Source: Polynucleobacter nymphae (lineage in GTDB: Bacteria > Pseudomonadota > Gammaproteobacteria > Burkholderiales > Burkholderiaceae). From it: a stretch of DNA of 64,000 bases. The stretch spans positions 1,364,001 through 1,428,000 of the forward strand of contig NZ_JACVPA010000001.1 in assembly GCF_018882155.1 (NCBI RefSeq), given 5' to 3'. The notes below the pieces were generated by a model. That model was not told the DNA's origin. It was given only the letters and a program-made list of their open reading frames with translations, and made no database searches. This document shows, piece by piece, positions 18,315 through 27,667 of the stretch. Position 1 is the stretch's first letter. Every line of letters begins with the position of its first letter. The position numbers were made by a program, and so were the translations under genes.

Positions 18315-19321
18315 CCACCAATAAGACCGATACCAAGACTACTGTAGAGCTACGTCAAGACCTCAATTACGACGCATCACGTAAGCAAAAGTCGAGTGAG
18401 AAGACTGCGCGTATTCCGATCAAGATTATTCCTCTAGAGCAAGTCCTCAAAAAACCAGAGTGGATTCGGGTAAAGGCCGCTTCTGGCAATTCTCGCTTTA
18501 ATGAGATTAAAAAGATCCTCCGCGAGAATGAGCTCGTCACTGTTTGTGAGGAAGCAAGTTGCCCCAATATTGGTGAGTGCTTTGGTAAAGGCACTGCTAC
18601 CTTCATGATCATGGGAGATAAGTGCACCCGTCGTTGCCCTTTCTGCGATGTTGGCCATGGTAGACCAGATCCACTTGATCAAAAAGAGCCAGCTAACCTG
18701 GCCCGCACCATTGCGGCACTGAAATTAAATTATGTGGTGATTACCAGCGTAGATCGAGATGATTTACGTGATGGTGGCGCAATGCATTTCGTCGATTGTA
18801 TTTCTCAATCGCGTGACCTCTCTCCTTCCACGCGGATTGAAGTCCTAGTTCCAGACTTCCGTGGTCGCTTAGATAAGGCCTTGGATATTTTTTCAGAGTA
18901 TGCCCACAATGGTTTGCCAGATGTGATGAACCATAATCTAGAAACTGTGCCACGTCTCTACAAAGAAGCAAGACCAGGCGCTGACTATCTGCACTCCCTA
19001 AAGTTATTGAAAGACTTCAAAGAGCGCTTTCCCCATATTCCGACCAAGAGTGGTTTGATGGTTGGCCTGGGCGAAACAGATGAAGAAATTCTAGAGGTCA
19101 TGCGCGATATGCGTGAGCACAATATCGACATGCTCACTATTGGTCAGTACCTGGCGCCATCAGGTCACCACCTCCCGGTCCGCCGTTATGTTCACCCTGA
19201 CGTTTTCAAGATGTTTGAAAAGGAAGCCTATGCAATGGGCTTCTCTCATGCAGCAGTCGGTGCAATGGTGCGCTCTAGCTATCATGCTGACCAACAAGCT
19301 CACGGGGCAGGCATTGTTTAA
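18311..19321 (+). CDS. lipA: Lipoyl synthase
   Basis: Radical-SAM enzyme inserting two sulfurs into protein-bound octanoyl chains. The auxiliary-cluster cysteines are Cys79, Cys84 and Cys90 ([12 protein letters not shown]). The radical-SAM cluster cysteines are Cys105, Cys109 and Cys112 (C-T-R-R-C-P-F-C), and the late R-S-S-Y-H motif carries the serine ligand of the auxiliary cluster. The 336 residues include an N-terminal extension of about 45 residues. Its 3' end overlaps the next, lipoprotein gene. Confidence 0.97.
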   Translation: MTTNKTDTKTTVELRQDLNYDASRKQKSSEKTARIPIKIIPLEQVLKKPEWIRVKAASGNSRFNEIKKILRENELVTVCEEASCPNIGECFGKGTATFMIMGDKCTRRCPFCDVGHGRPDPLDQKEPANLARTIAALKLNYVVITSVDRDDLRDGGAMHFVDCISQSRDLSPSTRIEVLVPDFRGRLDKALDIFSEYAHNGLPDVMNHNLETVPRLYKEARPGADYLHSLKLLKDFKERFPHIPTKSGLMVGLGETDEEILEVMRDMREHNIDMLTIGQYLAPSGHHLPVRRYVHPDVFKMFEKEAYAMGFSHAAVGAMVRSSYHADQQAHGAGIV

Positions 19322-19898
19322 AGGCGGCATCAAAGCTGTTGTATTAATAGTAGTGACAATTCTTCTCATGGCCTGTAGCCCAAAGTTAGATTGGCGTACA
19401 GTGCAATCTCCCCAAGAGGGATATATCGCCTTATTTCCTGCTAAGCCAGATAAGATTGAGCGAAAAGTTTCTTATCAAGCTCAAGAGTTACTGCAAACAC
19501 TTGAGGCAGCAAAAATTGACGAAGATATTTATTCTATTAGCTCTATTTATTTAAGTAAGCAACAGGCTGATTTGCTGGCAACATTATCAGAACAATTAAA
19601 AGATAATCTTTTTCGGAGTGCAGGTGTAGATCAGTCAACAGTACTCAGCTCAGATGGCGTTTATCAAACAGCCAATCATCAACGTATAACAACAAAAGAT
19701 TATTTTTTAGAATTTAAGTCGACTAATACTGCGCAGCAGGCTATGCGTGTGCGCTGGATCACAAACCCAACTGCGAAAGGCGGTATTTGGCTTTATCAAG
19801 TATCTATTTTGCATACAGGGCCAGCACAATCCGATATTAGAACCTTTTTCCTTGCAGAAGATCGTGCCAATTTCTTTGATGAATTTCATCCGAACTAA
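19284..19898 (+). CDS. Predicted lipoprotein of unknown function
   Basis: A 204-residue protein with a basic start, a hydrophobic helix and the lipobox L-M-A-C at residue 31, followed by S-P-K, so it should be lipidated and outer-membrane or inner-membrane anchored. The mature part has no motif I recognise. The frame extends further into lipA, but the ATG at 19284 gives a sensible signal peptide. A TTG at 19314 would give a shorter, more typical one (21 residues to Cys). Either way it overlaps the lipA end (8-38 bp). The MFS gene follows after 2 bp. Confidence 0.7.
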   Translation: MLTNKLTGQALFKGGIKAVVLIVVTILLMACSPKLDWRTVQSPQEGYIALFPAKPDKIERKVSYQAQELLQTLEAAKIDEDIYSISSIYLSKQQADLLATLSEQLKDNLFRSAGVDQSTVLSSDGVYQTANHQRITTKDYFLEFKSTNTAQQAMRVRWITNPTAKGGIWLYQVSILHTGPAQSDIRTFFLAEDRANFFDEFHPN

Positions 19899-19900
19899 CA

Positions 19901-21205
19901 ATGTCATCACACTGGCACTCTAACCCTCACATTGCCATTGAGTTGCCACTCAAGAATAGAGCAGCTATAAGAGTTTTTCTAAGTTTTGCTTGCGCATATT
20001 TTATTTCATATGCATTTCGGTCGATTAATGCTGTCATTGCGCCTGATTTAATCAGTGATTTAGATCTGAGTAATGCACAGCTCGGATTTTTATCGGCAGC
20101 GTACTTTTTTGGTTTTGGGGTTACGCAGATTCCAGTCGGTTTAGGTTTGGATCGCTTTGGTCCACGACTGACTGAGATGGCGTTAATGATGTTTGCAATC
20201 GCGGGGGCCTTAATTTTTTCTTTGGCTGATGGTTTTACTAGTCTAGTGATTGGTAGAGTTCTGATTGGAGTGGGTGTTTCAGCTTGCTTGATGGCATCAT
20301 TTTCTGGCTTTCGTTATTGGTTTCCATCGGATAGACAGGCTCAGTTAGCTTCAGGCATGCTGATTTTTGGGACCTCAGGCGCTTTAGTTACTTCTTGGCC
20401 AGCACACGCTGTATTGCCTTATTTAGGCTGGCGCGGTGTTTTTATGGTGATGGCGGTATTTACTGGCTTAGCTATTATTACTTTGTATTTTGGTTTGCCA
20501 GTAAAGGCTAAGACTCCTAAATCCAGTGCCACTAATAATGAAGCACAAAGTAGCACTGTTAGTCTTTCATGGGCTAGCTACAGACCCATTCTGACAAATG
20601 CTTTTTTTTGGAGAATGTTTCCGATCGGTGCATTTTGTTATGGTGGGTTTATTGCGATTCAAACTCTCTGGCTGGGGCCATGGCTCACGAGTGTGATGGA
20701 GTATTCATCCAGTAGTGCTGCTCAAATCATATTTTGGTTTAACGGAGTTCTATTACTTACGTATGTTCTTAATACCGCCTTACTACCAAAGTTAGCTAAA
20801 CGTGGCATTACTACTTTACGTTACTTAAGTTGGATGGTTGCAGCCGCATTAATATTTCAGGCTTGTGCTTTTTATCTACGTAACTCTTGGGTTTTAGTCT
20901 GGTGGTTTTTATTCGCAATAACCTGTGCTTCTTTTGTTCTTGCGCAAAGTTTAATTGTCACTAACTTTCCAAAAGCGTTTTCTGGGCGCGTCAGCACTAC
21001 TTATAACTTGGCACTTTTTATTGGTGCTTTTTTAGTGCAATGGGGAATTGGATATCTGCTAGATATTGGTATTGAGGCTGGTTGGTCACCCGCAAGTGCG
21101 TTTGATTTAGCCTTAGGAATTTATTTAGCCTTGCAGATACTTGGGTACATTTGGTTTTTATTTGCGCCGAAATTTTTCCCCGGCACAGCCATTACTGAAG
21201 GTTAG
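19901..21205 (+). CDS. MFS transporter
   Basis: A 434-residue permease with about twelve transmembrane helices. Features of the major facilitator superfamily are the first-loop motif in Q-I-P-V-G-L-G-L-D-R-F-G-P-R between helices 2 and 3 and the helix-4 stretch R-V-L-I-G-V-G-V-S-A-C. The substrate cannot be predicted. It is probably co-expressed with the lipoprotein gene just upstream, and it converges with ubiK at a distance of 14 bp. Confidence 0.85.
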   Translation: MSSHWHSNPHIAIELPLKNRAAIRVFLSFACAYFISYAFRSINAVIAPDLISDLDLSNAQLGFLSAAYFFGFGVTQIPVGLGLDRFGPRLTEMALMMFAIAGALIFSLADGFTSLVIGRVLIGVGVSACLMASFSGFRYWFPSDRQAQLASGMLIFGTSGALVTSWPAHAVLPYLGWRGVFMVMAVFTGLAIITLYFGLPVKAKTPKSSATNNEAQSSTVSLSWASYRPILTNAFFWRMFPIGAFCYGGFIAIQTLWLGPWLTSVMEYSSSSAAQIIFWFNGVLLLTYVLNTALLPKLAKRGITTLRYLSWMVAAALIFQACAFYLRNSWVLVWWFLFAITCASFVLAQSLIVTNFPKAFSGRVSTTYNLALFIGAFLVQWGIGYLLDIGIEAGWSPASAFDLALGIYLALQILGYIWFLFAPKFFPGTAITEG

Positions 21206-21219
21206 GGATTAGAAAAATA

Positions 21220-21480
21220 TTAAGTAGTACTTTTTTCTAACGCTGTAACTTTTGCTTCCAGCGCCTCTAATTTTTCTCTCGTCTTGGCGAGAACTTTAGT
21301 TTGCAACTCAAACTCTTCACGAGTAACCAAATCCATTTTCTGAAAACCTTGGTTCATCATCGCACGCACATTCTTTTCAATCTCTTGTGCTGGTGAATTC
21401 CGAATGGCGTCACCGACCTTGTTTTGCATATCGCTAGCAATTCGTTGAATTTGTTCGAGGATTTCACCGGGTTTTTGCAT
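21220..21480 (-). CDS. ubiK: Ubiquinone biosynthesis accessory factor UbiK
   Basis: A small coiled-coil protein of 86 residues (YqiC/BMFP family) that supports aerobic ubiquinone synthesis with UbiJ and the Ubi complex. The pattern I-L-E-Q-I-Q-R-I-A-S-D-M-Q and the C-terminal heptads (L-E-A-L-E-A-K-V-T-A-L-E-K) are visible. The ATG at 21480 was chosen because the sequence after it (M-Q-K-P-G-E-I-L) matches the family start; the frame stays open to 21513. Assignment is by pattern and size. Confidence 0.8.
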   Translation of the reverse strand: MQKPGEILEQIQRIASDMQNKVGDAIRNSPAQEIEKNVRAMMNQGFQKMDLVTREEFELQTKVLAKTREKLEALEAKVTALEKSTT

Positions 21481-21548
21481 GATAGGGTTTCGCAGTTCTA
21501 TGAAAAGTTGCATAAAAGATACATATTCATATTTTATGTTGGGCAGCC

Positions 21549-21591
21549 AAAAATAGGCAAAAAGGCTAAAAAGGGCCTAAAAGGGCCAAAA
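21549..21591. other. Five phased A-tracts (predicted curved DNA)
   Basis: Runs of 4-5 adenines start at 21549, 21559, 21568, 21579 and 21588, that is every 9-11 bp, separated by GGC/GGGCC-type blocks. A-tracts in phase with the helix bend DNA. The array lies upstream of the porin-glnK-amtB unit, about 150 bp before the porin start, so it may be an upstream activating or structural element. It is partly a tandem array of a degenerate 9-11 bp unit (AAAAGGGCCT-like). Confidence 0.55.
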
Positions 21592-21615
21592 TTCACATGG
21601 ATGGTGCAATATGGG

Positions 21616-21630
21616 GCACTAAAAAAGTGC
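21616..21630. promoter_or_regulatory. Inverted repeat resembling an NtrC-type operator
   Basis: GCACT, five A residues, then AGTGC: a perfect 5-bp inverted repeat matching the GCAC-N7-GTGC core of known NtrC sites. It sits 113 bp before the porin ATG and just downstream of the phased A-tracts. Genes downstream encode P-II and an ammonium transporter, typical NtrC targets. No correctly spaced -24/-12 promoter follows, which weakens the reading. Confidence 0.4.
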
Positions 21631-21742
21631 AAATGCCTTAATAAGGGGAATGGCTCTCTAACGCAAAAGAGGTCGACCTTCATGATCACTCCATGCATTA
21701 AGCATTCAACCCTTTTTTATTACAACCAGTAAGGAGTAACAC

Positions 21743-22729
21743 ATGAAAACATTACGTAAGAAGGCAATCTCTGCGGCAGCAGTTGCATTATTGACTGGTT
21801 TAGCCAGTGCATCTGCCTTTGCAGCTGATACCCCAACAAATCCAGAGGACACATCAGCAACTAGTCCTATTGCTGCTAACGTCACCGTTACCAGCAACTA
21901 CATTTATCGTGGCTTGACACAATCGAATAACAAACCAGCCATTCAGGGCGGCTTTGACTATGCGCATGAAAGTGGTTTCTATGTAGGTAACTGGAACTCA
22001 TCCATTTCATGGCTTAGTGACAGCTATGGTGGGAATGGCTACCAAAATATGAAATCTGGTAATGGATCTGTCGGCTCTGTAACAGCGCCTGTTGAGATGG
22101 ACTTTTACGCAGGCTTTAAAAAGGAACTAATCGGCGAAGGTTTTGCATCTGACTTTGGCGTTTTGCAGTACTACTATCCAACCTCTGGCTTACCAAGCTG
22201 GACCTCTGCTGCTACAAATGCAGGCGGACTCAACCAGGCTGGCGCAGTATCTCAACGTCAATTTTTAGGTTTTAGCCCAAATACAACTGAGGTCTACGCT
22301 GCACAAAACTTTACTGCTGGCCCAGTTACTGGCTTTTTAAAGCTGTCTTATTCCTTGACAAACTTATTTGGCATCTATAACAGTGCTGGCTCTATGTATC
22401 CAGATTTAACTGCGAACTACGACACTGGTTGGAACGGCATCACTTTAAATGCACATGCTGGCTATCAATATGTTCCGAACAGTATTAATCAGTCACAGCA
22501 ATATGCCAATACTAATTCGTCCTTTGTTAGCCCTGCTGGCACATACAACATGAGCTATGCCGACTGGAAGTTGGGTGTAACTAAGGACTTTGGTGGTGGC
22601 TTATCTGGTTCTGTCGCTTACACCGGTACAACAGCTGGAAAAGTAAATACTACTTACATCTACGCTACACCGCTTAATGGCAATCAAGGCCGTGGCAATG
22701 CTGTAGTTTCTTTGACTAAAACTTTCTAA
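21743..22729 (+). CDS. TorF family putative porin
   Basis: A 328-residue outer-membrane beta-barrel. The signal peptide ends near A-S-A-F-A-A; the mature start has V-T-S-N-Y-I-Y-R-G-L-T-Q-S-N, the hallmark of the TorF/Gcw_chp family. Alternating aromatic strands follow, and the protein ends in K-T-F, the terminal aromatic needed for barrel assembly. A strong SD (AAGGAG) precedes the ATG by 8 nt. Position directly before glnK-amtB suggests a channel for nitrogenous solutes, which is an inference. Confidence 0.85.
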   Translation: MKTLRKKAISAAAVALLTGLASASAFAADTPTNPEDTSATSPIAANVTVTSNYIYRGLTQSNNKPAIQGGFDYAHESGFYVGNWNSSISWLSDSYGGNGYQNMKSGNGSVGSVTAPVEMDFYAGFKKELIGEGFASDFGVLQYYYPTSGLPSWTSAATNAGGLNQAGAVSQRQFLGFSPNTTEVYAAQNFTAGPVTGFLKLSYSLTNLFGIYNSAGSMYPDLTANYDTGWNGITLNAHAGYQYVPNSINQSQQYANTNSSFVSPAGTYNMSYADWKLGVTKDFGGGLSGSVAYTGTTAGKVNTTYIYATPLNGNQGRGNAVVSLTKTF

Positions 22730-22742
22730 TTTCCACCTCTGA

Positions 22743-23093
<351 letters not shown>

Positions 23094-23106
23094 AGAGAGG
23101 TTCAAA

Positions 23107-24591
23107 ATGTTAACTTGGATGAAACGACTCGTTGCTGGTGGTGCTATGGCCTTGGCCATTGGCGTTACTGGTGTGATTGTGACTTCGCCAGCGTATGCTG
23201 ATGAAGTTAAAAAGCCAGCAGTCACTGCTCCAGCCGCAACTCCAGCTGCTGCAGAACCTGCGCCCGTTCTTTGCTCTGAAAAGTGCAATAAAGCCGATAC
23301 CGTTTGGATGATGGTATGTACAGCATTAGTGCTGTTAATGACACTTCCTGGCTTGGCTTTGTTCTACGGTGGTTTAACACGTAGCAAAAATATTCTGTCA
23401 ATCTGCATGCAGTGTTTCATGGTCTTCTCCTTGATTACTGTGCTCTGGGCAATCTACGGCTATAGCTTTGCATTCACGGAAGGTAGTCCATTTATTGGCG
23501 GACTTGATCGCTTGTTCTTGGGTGGTATGACACCAGATTCAGTAGCGGCTACCTTTAGTAAAGGTGTTGTGATTCCTGAATTTGTATTCATGGCTTTCCA
23601 AGCAGTGTTTGCAACCATTACTTGCTGCTTGATCATTGGTTCCTTTGCTGAGCGCGCTAAGTTCTCTGCAATCTTGGTATTCATGGTCCTTTGGTTCACC
23701 TTTAGCTACTTGCCAATCGCGCACATGGTTTGGTTCTGGCCTGGTCCTGATGACATCAAAGATGTTGCATCACTCGAGGCTATTACAGCTCGTGCTGGTT
23801 GGTTATGGCAAAAAGGTGTGCTCGACTTTGCTGGTGGTACCGTTGTTCACATCAATGCTGCTATTGCTGGCTTGGTAGGTTCCTACGTTATCGGCAAGCG
23901 TGTTGGTTACGGTAAGGAAGCAATGAAGCCACATAACTTAGTTTATGTAATGGCCGGTGCCGCTCTTTTGTGGTTTGGTTGGTTTGGTTTCAACGCTGGT
24001 TCAGCACTCGAAGCAAACGGTAGCGCAGCATTGGCTTTCGTGAATACTTATTTAGCAACTGCTGCTGCTGTATTGAGCTGGTCTGTTGCTGAGTGGATTC
24101 TGAAAGGTAAGCCTTCTATGTTGGGCGCTGCTTCTGGTTGCGTAGCCGGTTTGGTTGCTATTACTCCTGCCGCTGGTTTTGCTGGCCCAATGGGTTCGAT
24201 CGCAATCGGTCTATTTGCTGGCGTAGCTTGCCTCTGGGGTGTTACAGGTCTCAAGAAACTCTTGGGCTCTGATGACAGCTTAGATGTATTCGGTGTGCAC
24301 GGCGTGGGCGGTATTTCTGGTGCTTTGTTGACCGGTGTATTCGCTGATCCAGCATTGGGTGGTTCTGGTATTTGGGACTACGTAGCAAATGCTGTTGCTC
24401 CTGATTACTCAATTGCTAGCCAGTTGTGGATTCAGGCTCAAGGTGTGATTACTACCCTGATCTGGTCTGGCGTGGTCTCTTACATTGCATTCAAATTGAT
24501 CGATATGGTGATTGGTTTACGCGTCAAGGAAGAGGAAGAGCGCGAAGGCTTGGATATTAGCTCACATGGTGAGGCTGCTTACGAGTCTTAA
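23107..24591 (+). CDS. amtB: Ammonium transporter
   Basis: A 494-residue Amt/MEP channel conducting ammonium across the inner membrane. The ATG at 23107 was chosen because it follows an AGAGAGG SD and opens a signal peptide ending A-Y-A; the open frame extends further upstream into glnK. An Ala/Pro-rich linker and a C-S-E-K-C segment precede the first pore helix. The pore twin histidines are His248 (T-V-V-H-I-N-A) and His398 (G-V-H-G-V-G-G). The cytoplasmic C-terminal tail that GlnK contacts is present. The unit ends in a strong terminator. Confidence 0.94.
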   Translation: MLTWMKRLVAGGAMALAIGVTGVIVTSPAYADEVKKPAVTAPAATPAAAEPAPVLCSEKCNKADTVWMMVCTALVLLMTLPGLALFYGGLTRSKNILSICMQCFMVFSLITVLWAIYGYSFAFTEGSPFIGGLDRLFLGGMTPDSVAATFSKGVVIPEFVFMAFQAVFATITCCLIIGSFAERAKFSAILVFMVLWFTFSYLPIAHMVWFWPGPDDIKDVASLEAITARAGWLWQKGVLDFAGGTVVHINAAIAGLVGSYVIGKRVGYGKEAMKPHNLVYVMAGAALLWFGWFGFNAGSALEANGSAALAFVNTYLATAAAVLSWSVAEWILKGKPSMLGAASGCVAGLVAITPAAGFAGPMGSIAIGLFAGVACLWGVTGLKKLLGSDDSLDVFGVHGVGGISGALLTGVFADPALGGSGIWDYVANAVAPDYSIASQLWIQAQGVITTLIWSGVVSYIAFKLIDMVIGLRVKEEEEREGLDISSHGEAAYES

Positions 24592-24611
24592 TCTGTAGAT
24601 TTACCCCTCAC

Positions 24612-24640
24612 TGGGCGGCATTCATTCGCTGCCTGGTTTT
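24612..24640 (+). terminator. Weak hairpin after amtB
   Basis: A 7-bp stem with two G-T pairs (arms GGGCGGC and GCTGCCT), then a GG and five T. It lies just ahead of the main terminator, so the pair may act in tandem. Confidence 0.35.
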
Positions 24641-24644
24641 TAAG

Positions 24645-24676
24645 CGCGGGATCCAAGGATCCCGCGTCTTTCTTTT
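24645..24676 (+). terminator. Rho-independent terminator of the porin-glnK-amtB unit
   Basis: Perfect 10-bp inverted repeat (CGCGGGATCC, AA, then its complement) followed by TCTTTCTTTT. The T-run ends 9 bp before the gshA -10 hexamer, so termination and the next initiation are tightly packed. Confidence 0.85.
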
Positions 24677-24684
24677 AATAATCT

Positions 24685-24690
24685 TACAAT
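24685..24690 (+). promoter_or_regulatory. -10 hexamer, leaderless position, gshA
   Basis: TACAAT, then GGTGGG (6 nt), then the ATG at 24697. The -35 zone would fall inside the preceding terminator hairpin; no good TTGACA match is seen there. Confidence 0.5.
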
Positions 24691-24696
24691 GGTGGG

Positions 24697-25995
24697 ATGG
24701 TTCCACATCTCATTACTGCCTTAAGCGGCCCTTTACTCGAATTAGAGTCCAAGGTTCTAGAAGCGACCCCAACCATTGAGCGTTGGTTCAGGCTCGAATG
24801 GCAAGAGCATACCCCGCCGTTCTATTGCTCAGTTGATTTACGTAACTCAGGCTTTAAGCTAGCTCCGGTTGATACCAATCTATTTCCAGGTGGGTTTAAT
24901 AATCTTTCCCCACAAATGTTACCTTTGGCTGTTCAGGCCGCAATGGCTGCAATTGAGAAGATTTGTCCAGAAGCTAAAAATTTATTATTAGTTCCAGAAC
25001 GCCACACCCGCAACACTTTCTATTTACAAAATATTGCACGTTTGTCATCTATCTTGCGGCAAGCTGGTCTGAATGTTCGCTTGGGTACTTTTTCAGAAGA
25101 GATTAAAAAGCCAACTTGGATTGAGTTGCCAGATGGTAATCGTCTATTGATGGAGCCTCTTTCTCGCTTGGGTTTAAAAAAGCAACGCTTGGGCTTGAAA
25201 GATTTTGATCCATGCTCCATTCTGTTAAATAACGATTTATCTGCTGGCATTCCACCGATTTTAGAAAACCTGCATGAGCAATATCTATTACCTGGTTTGC
25301 ATGCTGGTTGGCATGTGCGTCGCAAGTCTAATCACTTTGCTGCTTATGAAGAGGTGGCTAAGAAGTTCGCTAAGGTGGTGGATATCGATCCTTGGATGAT
25401 TAATCCTTACTTTACAAGTTGCTCTAATGTAAATTTCCATGAGCGTAAAGGCGAGGAAGAGCTTCAGACAGCAGTAGAACAAATCCTGAAAAAGACAGCT
25501 AAAAAATATCGTGAATACGGCATTAAAGACAAGCCATATGTTGTTGTAAAGGCAGATGCTGGCACCTATGGCATGGGCATTATGGTGGTCAATGATCCTT
25601 CCCAGCTTAAGGATTTAAACCGTAAAGACCGCAATAAGATGAGTGTGGTTAAAGAAGGTTTGGCGGTAAGCGATGTATTGATTCAAGAGGGTGTGTATAC
25701 CTTTGAGAAGGTCAATGAAGCAGTAGCAGAGCCAGTCGTATACATGATTGATCGCTACGTTATTGGCGGCTTCTATCGCGTTCACACTGATCGTGGTCAT
25801 GATGAAAACCTGAACGCACCTGGCATGCATTTTGTACCCCTCGCTTTTGAGCAAAATTCAATGCCAGATATGAGTGCCAAGCCAGGTAGTGCAGCCCCCA
25901 ATCGCTTCTATTTGTATGGGGTAGTTGCGCGCTTAGCACTGCTGGCGGCTTCATTAGAACTCGAGCGTACTGATCCTGATGCTGAAGCGGCTTAA
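24697..25995 (+). CDS. gshA: Glutamate--cysteine ligase, proteobacterial short type
   Basis: First enzyme of glutathione synthesis, joining glutamate and cysteine. The 432-residue sequence resembles the gshA type found in betaproteobacteria and Acidithiobacillus rather than the E. coli type. Visible features are N-P-Y-F-T-S-C-S-N-V-N-F-H-E-R-K-G, and V-V-V-K-A-D-A-G-T-Y-G-M-G-I-M as an ATP-grasp-like loop. It heads an operon with gshB (15-bp gap) and the PTS genes. The start is fixed by the hexamer 6 nt upstream. Confidence 0.9.
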   Translation: MVPHLITALSGPLLELESKVLEATPTIERWFRLEWQEHTPPFYCSVDLRNSGFKLAPVDTNLFPGGFNNLSPQMLPLAVQAAMAAIEKICPEAKNLLLVPERHTRNTFYLQNIARLSSILRQAGLNVRLGTFSEEIKKPTWIELPDGNRLLMEPLSRLGLKKQRLGLKDFDPCSILLNNDLSAGIPPILENLHEQYLLPGLHAGWHVRRKSNHFAAYEEVAKKFAKVVDIDPWMINPYFTSCSNVNFHERKGEEELQTAVEQILKKTAKKYREYGIKDKPYVVVKADAGTYGMGIMVVNDPSQLKDLNRKDRNKMSVVKEGLAVSDVLIQEGVYTFEKVNEAVAEPVVYMIDRYVIGGFYRVHTDRGHDENLNAPGMHFVPLAFEQNSMPDMSAKPGSAAPNRFYLYGVVARLALLAASLELERTDPDAEAA

Positions 25996-26010
25996 TTAAT
26001 CTAAAAGAAT

Positions 26011-26952
26011 ATGGACTTACTGTTTATTGCCGACCCCCTTGAATCTTTTAAAGTGAAAAAAGATTCCACTTTAGCGATGATGCGCGTGGCTCAGCAAGCA
26101 GGACATCATTTATGGTTTTGTCAGAGTCGTAATGTTTTGTGGAAAGATGATCTCGTTGTTGCAGACTGTCAAACTCTGGCAGTTAAACCAAGCTCTGGCT
26201 CTTGGTTTGAGCTGGGCGCCCTGGAGTCTCGCACCCTAAAGTCATTTTCTGCAGTATTGATGCGCACCGATCCACCATTTGATATTGAGTATCTCAATAC
26301 AACTTGGTTATTATCTGCTGCAGTCCGTCAGGGTGCAAAAGTATTGAATGATCCTACAGCCATCCGCGATCATTCAGAAAAACTTTCCATTACTGAATTT
26401 CCAGAGCTCATTCCACCTACATTAGTCACTCGTGAATTAAGCGCAGTGGAGGAGTTTCATCAAACGCATCGCGATATCGTTATCAAGCCTTTAGATGGCA
26501 TGGGCGGGATGGGCATTTTCCGGGTTGGATCAGATGGCTTAAATCTAGCCAGCATTGTTGAGACGCTTGGCGAGAATGGCTCTAGAACCCTTATGGTGCA
26601 GCGCTTTTTACCAGAAATAGCCCAAGGCGATAAAAGAGTTTTGCTGATTGGTGGAGAGGTGGTGCCCTTCAGTTTGGCGCGCATTCCTCAGGGTAATGAG
26701 ATCCGCGGCAATTTAGCTGCTGGAGGCAAAGGTGTGGCAATGCCATTGACTGATGCTGAAAAAAGGATTGCAGAAAGACTCGCGCCTATCCTGAATCAGC
26801 GTGGTTTATTCTTGGTTGGACTAGACTTAATCGGTGGTCACCTTACAGAAATTAATGTTACCAGTCCCACTTGTTTTGTTGAAATTACTGAGCAAAGTGG
26901 GTTTGATGTTTCACAGTTTTTCTTAAAAGCGCTTGAGAAGGCATTGTCATAA
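26011..26952 (+). CDS. gshB: Glutathione synthase
   Basis: ATP-grasp enzyme adding glycine to gamma-glutamylcysteine. Motifs are M-R-T-D-P-P-F-D (substrate loop), N-D-P-T-A-I-R-D-H-S-E-K-L, V-I-K-P-L-D-G-M-G-G-M-G-I-F as the ATP-grasp glycine loop, and the Mg-binding E-I-N-V-T-S-P-T. The length of 313 residues is standard. It forms an operon with gshA and is 1 nt before the EIIA gene, so glutathione and PTS genes are co-transcribed. Confidence 0.96.
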   Translation: MDLLFIADPLESFKVKKDSTLAMMRVAQQAGHHLWFCQSRNVLWKDDLVVADCQTLAVKPSSGSWFELGALESRTLKSFSAVLMRTDPPFDIEYLNTTWLLSAAVRQGAKVLNDPTAIRDHSEKLSITEFPELIPPTLVTRELSAVEEFHQTHRDIVIKPLDGMGGMGIFRVGSDGLNLASIVETLGENGSRTLMVQRFLPEIAQGDKRVLLIGGEVVPFSLARIPQGNEIRGNLAAGGKGVAMPLTDAEKRIAERLAPILNQRGLFLVGLDLIGGHLTEINVTSPTCFVEITEQSGFDVSQFFLKALEKALS

Positions 26953-26953
26953 C

Positions 26954-27376
26954 ATGACTGGAATCGTAATTGTTGCTCATACACCTGTTGCCAGTGCAAT
27001 GCTGGGATTTGCTGAGCATGCCTTTGGGGTATTGCCAGAACGAGTCAGAGCAGTTGATATTCCGCCTTATGAGGATACTAAGGTGAGTTTTGATCGGCTT
27101 TTAAAAGCCGCCTATGGAGTGAATAGGGGCAATGGTGTTTTGATTCTGACGGATGTTATGGGCGCAACGCCAGCAAATGTAGCATCAAAACTAGAAGCCC
27201 TTGGCCCCTTGTCAGGATTAAATACACCTGTGGTTGTACTTGCCGGCTTAAACCTACCAATGCTCATGCGTTGCATCAATCACCGTGAAGAAAATTTAGA
27301 AGAATTGGCTGAGAAGGCGCTTGCTGGAGGACAGCACGGCATCTTGCGCCTAGGTACAAAAGTTGCAGAACAATAA
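26954..27376 (+). CDS. PTS EIIA, mannose-type, regulatory
   Basis: A 140-residue EIIA-Man-like protein with the phosphorylatable His9 in I-V-I-V-A-H-T-P-V-A. G-V-L-I-L-T-D-V-M-G-A-T-P-A-N is the family's second signature. The ATG at 26954 gives the canonical N-terminus; the open frame extends 21 nt upstream. No EIIB, C or D permease gene is nearby, so this is probably a regulatory acceptor of phosphate from HPr. In Ralstonia-like bacteria the equivalent gene set affects PHB metabolism, which is relevant as phaM is in the window. Confidence 0.9.
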   Translation: MTGIVIVAHTPVASAMLGFAEHAFGVLPERVRAVDIPPYEDTKVSFDRLLKAAYGVNRGNGVLILTDVMGATPANVASKLEALGPLSGLNTPVVVLAGLNLPMLMRCINHREENLEELAEKALAGGQHGILRLGTKVAEQ

Positions 27377-27395
27377 TTAAGGAGTGCTACACGTA

Positions 27396-27665
27396 ATGCC
27401 AGTCGCTGAAATTGAGATCATCAACAAACTAGGCTTACATGCCCGGGCCTCTGCCAAGCTTTCTCAATTGGCTGCTCAATTTCCATGTGAAATACTGTTG
27501 TCACGCAATGGGCGTCAAATTAACGCTAAGAGCATTATGGGCGTCATGATGTTAGCTGCTGGGATTGGAAGCACGGTAACGCTCGAGACTGTTGGGGATC
27601 AAGCTGATGAAGCGATACACGCCTTGACAGAATTAATCAATAACCGCTTCGGTGAAAGCGAATAA
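27396..27665 (+). CDS. ptsH: Phosphocarrier protein HPr
   Basis: An 89-residue HPr with both regulatory sites: His15 in G-L-H-A-R-A-S-A, phosphorylated by EI, and Ser46 in A-K-S-I-M-G-V-M-M-L-A, the target of HPr kinase. hprK is present at about 60 kb, so the Ser switch should operate. The ATG at 27396 was chosen over a GTG at 27384 because M-P-V-A-E-I-E-I fits family starts; the GGAG lies 11 nt before it, slightly far. It follows the EIIA gene and precedes ptsI by 2 bp. Confidence 0.95.
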   Translation: MPVAEIEIINKLGLHARASAKLSQLAAQFPCEILLSRNGRQINAKSIMGVMMLAAGIGSTVTLETVGDQADEAIHALTELINNRFGESE

Positions 27666-27667
27666 GC

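Noticed and set aside
21631..21672. Possible sigma-54 promoter before the porin (TGGC...GC near 21650-21664)
   Set aside because: The GG and GC are separated by 9 nt rather than the required 10, and rpoN is not at its expected locus.
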